Shown in pieces: positions 60,627-64,000 of a stretch of DNA of 64,000 bases (positions are counted from its first letter, which is position 1; each line of letters starts with the position of its first letter). The DNA is from an uncultured Bacteroidota bacterium (GTDB taxonomy: Bacteria > Bacteroidota > Bacteroidia > Flavobacteriales > Flavobacteriaceae): the NCBI GenBank assembly GCA_902620455.1, contig CACNIG010000003.1, positions 62,001-126,000 of the forward strand, in the 5' to 3' direction. The notes under the pieces were generated by a model. It did no database searches. It was not told where the DNA came from and worked only from the letters and a program-made list of their open reading frames with translations. A program made the position numbers and the translations under genes.

Positions 60627-62066
60627 TTGAAAATACTTGATAAATACATATTAAAATTCTACCTAAGCAGATTCATAGCTGTTTTTGCGATATGCTTCCT
60701 AATTTTTATAATACAAACTTTTTGGTTGTATATAGATGAACTTGCAGGAAAAGGATTGGACATTTTCACGATAGGCAAATTTTTTATATATTTTTCACCC
60801 AAACTTGTTCCACTTGTTTTACCCTTATCAATACTTCTAGCCTCTTTAACAACTTATGGCACTCTGTCAGAAAACTATGAATTTATTGCGATGAAATCTA
60901 ATGGTATATCCATTGTTAGAAGTATGGTAGCATTATTAATATTTCATATTTTTCTTGGAATTGGATCATTTTATTTTTCAAATCATGTTGTAACATATGG
61001 TGAACTTAAATCATACAATTTAAGGAAGAATCTAGCAAAACTTAAACCTACCCTTAGTATACGTGAAGGAATATTTAATGATATTGGTAACATGAATATT
61101 AAAGTCTCTAGGAAATATGGTGATAATGAACAATATCTTGAAGATATTATACTTCACAATATTTCAAATGATGAGATTAATCGTTTAGTAATCAAAGCAG
61201 AAAGCGGAGAGGTCAGAAATGAAAATGACAATTACCTTCAATTAATTTTAAAGAATGGTAATAGATATGAGGATATTGTTGCTTCGACTGCAGCTGAAAA
61301 GCAAAGGTATCCTCATACCAGAGCATCTTTTGAAGAATATGTACTTAATATTGATATATCAGATTTTAATAATGTTGATCTTGAGGAGGAGACATACAAA
61401 TCCACTTATAAAATGCAGAAAATAAATCAACTAAAGAATAGCTCTGATACCTTGAATAAAAAATTTGAAGAAGATAAAACTATATTCGCTAAGAGTTTTT
61501 TATTAGGTCATACACTAAAAAAATTACCAAATCTAAATCCTGATCAGGTTGAATTAGATGATGATTATATTAATGGATCCTTATTAAAAATTCTTGATTC
61601 TCCTGAAGTATATGTAACAAATGGAGTTTTATCAATGGCAGATGAAGAAGTAGATATATACTTAAGACAATTATCTAACAAGAAAAAAACTTTTTTCTTA
61701 CAACAAAAATTAATTAATCTTCACAAGCTTACCATTAATGAAAGATATAGTCTGATTTTTGCATGTATTTTTTTATTTTTAATTGGTGCATCCTTAGGTG
61801 CAATTATTCGAAAAGGAGGACTGGGACTTCCTCTAGTATTATCTATAATTATTTTCTTGACATATCACTACATCGGCGTATTTGGAAAAAATGCTGCAGA
61901 AGATAATACTATTAGTCCATTTATTGGTAGTTGGATTTCAACGTTTGTAATAGCTCCTTTCGCAGTTTATTTGACAATGTTAGTATCAACTGATAGAGTA
62001 ATTAGGTTTTCTCTATTTGATAAGGCAATTGAAATTTTTAAAAAAATTAAAATAAAAAATGACTGA
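60627..62066 (+). CDS. LptF/LptG-family (YjgP/YjgQ) permease
   Basis: LptF and LptG are the membrane subunits of the ABC exporter that pulls lipopolysaccharide from the inner membrane. The 479-residue protein has three N-terminal helices, with ILLASLTTYGTLSENYEFIAM and MKSNGISIVR between them. A large periplasmic beta-jellyroll-like region spans about 120-370. Three C-terminal helices follow (SLIFACIFLFLIGASLGAII ...). F and G cannot be told apart here. The start is TTG at 60627, one base after the previous stop. Its end overlaps ribB by 8 bases. Confidence 0.9.
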   Translation: MKILDKYILKFYLSRFIAVFAICFLIFIIQTFWLYIDELAGKGLDIFTIGKFFIYFSPKLVPLVLPLSILLASLTTYGTLSENYEFIAMKSNGISIVRSMVALLIFHIFLGIGSFYFSNHVVTYGELKSYNLRKNLAKLKPTLSIREGIFNDIGNMNIKVSRKYGDNEQYLEDIILHNISNDEINRLVIKAESGEVRNENDNYLQLILKNGNRYEDIVASTAAEKQRYPHTRASFEEYVLNIDISDFNNVDLEEETYKSTYKMQKINQLKNSSDTLNKKFEEDKTIFAKSFLLGHTLKKLPNLNPDQVELDDDYINGSLLKILDSPEVYVTNGVLSMADEEVDIYLRQLSNKKKTFFLQQKLINLHKLTINERYSLIFACIFLFLIGASLGAIIRKGGLGLPLVLSIIIFLTYHYIGVFGKNAAEDNTISPFIGSWISTFVIAPFAVYLTMLVSTDRVIRFSLFDKAIEIFKKIKIKND

Positions 62067-63165
62067 AATCAAATTAAATAAAATTGAGGATGCAATTGAA
62101 TCAATTAAAAGAGGTGAAATAATTATAGTAGTTGATGATGAAAATAGAGAGAATGAAGGTGATTTCATAACAGCTGCCGAAACAATTGACTCCTCAAAAA
62201 TTAATTTTATGGCAAAAAATGGGAGAGGCCTAATTTGTGTACCCATGTCAGAGAAATTATGCTCGAAACTACATTTAGAGAAAATGGTTCCTAATAATAC
62301 AGATCCACTGGAAACAGCATTCACAGTATCAGTAGATTTAAAAGGCAATGGTGTAACATCAGGTATCTCAGCTTCAGATAGAGCCAAAACTGTACAAGCT
62401 TTAGTAGACAGGAATACAAAGCCTGATGATCTCCAAAAACCAGGACATGTATTTCCTCTTATTGCTAAAGATGGTGGTGTGTTAAGAAGAACTGGGCATA
62501 CAGAGGCTGCTATTGATTTTGCAAGACTGGCTGGATTTAAATCAGCTGGGGTTATTGTGGAGATTATGAATGATGATGGTTCAATGTCAAGATTACCAGA
62601 GCTGATGGAAGTAGCAAATAAGTTTGATCTTAAGATTGTCTCTATTGAAGATTTGGTTGCTTATAGAATGAAGAATGATAGTCTAATAAGTAAAATTTTT
62701 GATGAAGATATTGACACTCAATTTGGAAGATATAGGCTGAGAGGATACAAGCAGACTAACAATGATCAAATCCATATAGCTTTATCTTTAGGTGAATTTA
62801 ATAAGGATGAATCTATATTAACAAGAATAAATTCCTCGGTTGTTGATAATGATGTTACTAAGATTTTATCTGGAACCAATGAAAAGAAATATGATAAGAT
62901 ATTTGAAAAAATAAATAAAGAAGGTAAAGGAGCAGTCATATTCATTAATCAAAATCAATCTCCTGATGATATTCTAAAAAAATTAAAATCTTTCAACAAT
63001 AAAAAGGATAAACCAAAAATTGACTTTAAAGATTTTGGAATAGGTGCTCAGATACTTCATGATATAGGAATTTCAAAAATAAATTTGCTAAGTAATTCAG
63101 AGCAAATAAATCGTGTAGGACTTTCTGGATACGGTCTTACTATTAAAAAGCGTACTAAGTATTAA
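62059..63165 (+). CDS. ribB: 3,4-dihydroxy-2-butanone-4-phosphate synthase with degenerate GTP-cyclohydrolase II domain
   Basis: RibB makes the four-carbon precursor of riboflavin from ribulose-5-phosphate. Residues 1-205 are a full DHBP synthase: VVDDENRENEGDFITAAE, the active-site GRGLICVPM, GVTSGISASDRAKT and RRTGHTEAAIDFARLAG. Residues from about 210 align in outline with RibA. However, the zinc cysteines are missing (the expected region reads LTRINSSVVDNDVTKIL), as are the typical catalytic motifs, so this part should not be an active cyclohydrolase. Its end overlaps the convergent TSUP gene by 11 bases. Confidence 0.93.
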   Translation: MTEIKLNKIEDAIESIKRGEIIIVVDDENRENEGDFITAAETIDSSKINFMAKNGRGLICVPMSEKLCSKLHLEKMVPNNTDPLETAFTVSVDLKGNGVTSGISASDRAKTVQALVDRNTKPDDLQKPGHVFPLIAKDGGVLRRTGHTEAAIDFARLAGFKSAGVIVEIMNDDGSMSRLPELMEVANKFDLKIVSIEDLVAYRMKNDSLISKIFDEDIDTQFGRYRLRGYKQTNNDQIHIALSLGEFNKDESILTRINSSVVDNDVTKILSGTNEKKYDKIFEKINKEGKGAVIFINQNQSPDDILKKLKSFNNKKDKPKIDFKDFGIGAQILHDIGISKINLLSNSEQINRVGLSGYGLTIKKRTKY

Positions 63166-63931
63166 AGGTATCCATCCATAGTTTTACAGCCATATATATT
63201 ACCATAATTAATAGTGTAATCCTAATTACTTTTTCTCCTCCTTTTCTAACTGACCATATACTCGAGAACCATGCTCCAATAATTGATCCAAGGACCATCC
63301 AAAAACCAACAATCCAATCTACTTTTCCTTCTATAGCAAAAATTAATAGTGCTGCAAGAGAATAGAAAAATACAGCAAATGCTTTTATTGCATTTGTTCT
63401 AATTAAATTCACTCTATTTACGGTAGTTAATAAAAGCATTATTACAATTCCAACTCCAGCATTTAAAAATCCACCATATATTCCTATAAAGAAAAAACCT
63501 AGTAGTGCATAAAACAAATATTTACCATTTAATCTTTCAACAAGCTCATTAGATGAAATTGATTTTGTATTGAAGACAATAATTAAACCAATTGAAATCA
63601 TAATTATCGCAAGAAATCTTTTAAAAGTATCTCCGTCAATATCAACTGCAATACTAGCACCAATAATAGCACCAATAAGAGCTGAAAATCCAAGGAAGAT
63701 ACCATATGGGTATGTTTTAATTCCTTTAGTTGTATATCCATAATTGGCAACAAATGCAGAAAAAATTATCATTAACCTATTAGTACCGTTTGCTGTTACT
63801 TCATCCATTCCAAGAAACAAAATTAGCACAGGTAATGTAACTAAAGAACCTCCACCAGCTAATGTATTTACAACTCCTGCAAAAAGACCAATACCTACTA
63901 GAATTAAAATTGAATAAAAATCAAGAAGCAT
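63155..63931 (-). CDS. TSUP-family (TauE/SafE) membrane transporter
   Basis: The 258-residue protein has about eight hydrophobic helices in two related halves. The N-terminal motif GVVNTLAGGGSLVTLPVLI is typical of TauE/SafE permeases, and the second half repeats it as GIYGGFLNAGVGIVIMLLL. Members move sulfite, sulfoacetate or other small organic anions; the substrate is unknown. An inverted repeat ends directly at its start codon. Confidence 0.9.
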   Translation of the reverse strand: MLLDFYSILILVGIGLFAGVVNTLAGGGSLVTLPVLILFLGMDEVTANGTNRLMIIFSAFVANYGYTTKGIKTYPYGIFLGFSALIGAIIGASIAVDIDGDTFKRFLAIIMISIGLIIVFNTKSISSNELVERLNGKYLFYALLGFFFIGIYGGFLNAGVGIVIMLLLTTVNRVNLIRTNAIKAFAVFFYSLAALLIFAIEGKVDWIVGFWMVLGSIIGAWFSSIWSVRKGGEKVIRITLLIMVIYMAVKLWMDTFNT

Positions 63932-63969
63932 AAAGCTAAAAGTAACATAATAATTTTTGATTTAGCTTT
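63932..63969 (-). repeat. Inverted repeat abutting the TSUP gene start
   Basis: AAAGCTAAA (63932-63940) and TTTAGCTTT (63961-63969) are perfect 9-base inverted repeats separated by 20 bases. In the minus-strand RNA the hairpin would end exactly where the ATG begins. The loop holds a second ATG in another frame (MLLLALCFLIFIQF). Translational control is possible. Confidence 0.4.
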
Positions 63970-64000
63970 CTATAAAAAATATTTTATCTACAAAATCGTG

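Overview
The window looks like a chromosomal housekeeping segment from an AT-rich, compact member of the Bacteroidota, most likely a marine flavobacterium with a streamlined genome. This is inference from several signs. G+C is roughly 30% by eye. Most neighbouring genes abut or overlap by 1-40 bases. Promoters fit the Bacteroidota -7 consensus TANNTTTG, sometimes with TTG 17-23 bases upstream. Lineage-typical proteins are present: the RPB6-like omega subunit, a flavobacterial-type FabI, an RprXY-like two-component pair, DUF6095 beside MurQ, and an OMP_b-brl_3-type outer-membrane protein. I see no rRNA, tRNA, CRISPR array, phage or insertion sequence, and no gene-free stretch reaches 300 bases. 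The longest gaps are about 180 bases, before dnaA and before ilvD.

Layout. 1-3400: the end of a trehalose-phosphate synthase/phosphatase, then a convergent two-component system. 3400-12200 (minus strand): coaE, fabI, recN, coaBC, omega subunit, bamD, ligA, prmC and an acetyltransferase, serving CoA, lipid, DNA-repair and outer-membrane functions. 12200-16800: ribD, a thioesterase, dnaA, mltG and an acetyltransferase. 16868-24461 (plus): a DegS-like protease, trmD, rplS, icd, murQ, a DUF6095 membrane protein, thrS, infC, rpmI and rplT. 24600-29200: an outer-membrane receptor-like protein, an unlisted 52-residue membrane-protein gene on the opposite strand, fumC and an acetyltransferase. 29161-33806 (minus): dnaK, a MenI-like thioesterase, a PAS-domain/UbiA prenyltransferase fusion and a CPBP membrane protease. 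33915-36952: panB, an RluA-type pseudouridine synthase and a conserved helical protein of unknown function.

37078-51024 holds the complete branched-chain amino-acid pathway as two converging operons. leuA-leuC-leuD-(citramalate/isopropylmalate synthase paralogue)-leuB runs rightward. ilvD-ilvB-ilvN-ilvC-ilvA-gapN runs leftward. They meet at a shared TTAA that encodes both stop codons. A 19-base perfect palindrome lies next to the ilvD promoter, and short leucine/isoleucine/valine-rich reading frames precede both operons. 51200-64000: a class 3 aldehyde dehydrogenase, a nitroreductase, dsbD, a short tilS, nhaC, ftsK, a LolA-like carrier, an LptF/LptG-family permease, ribB with a degenerate GTP-cyclohydrolase tail, and a TSUP permease.

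The most interesting points are the PAS-UbiA fusion beside a MenI-like thioesterase, the apparent AUA start of infC, the hidden 52-residue gene with a full consensus promoter, a hairpin at the 5' end of the L19 mRNA, the palindrome at ilvD, and gapN as last gene of the ilv operon. I found no clearly new defence, mobile or biosynthetic system. Everything here is from reading the sequence; no database search was run.
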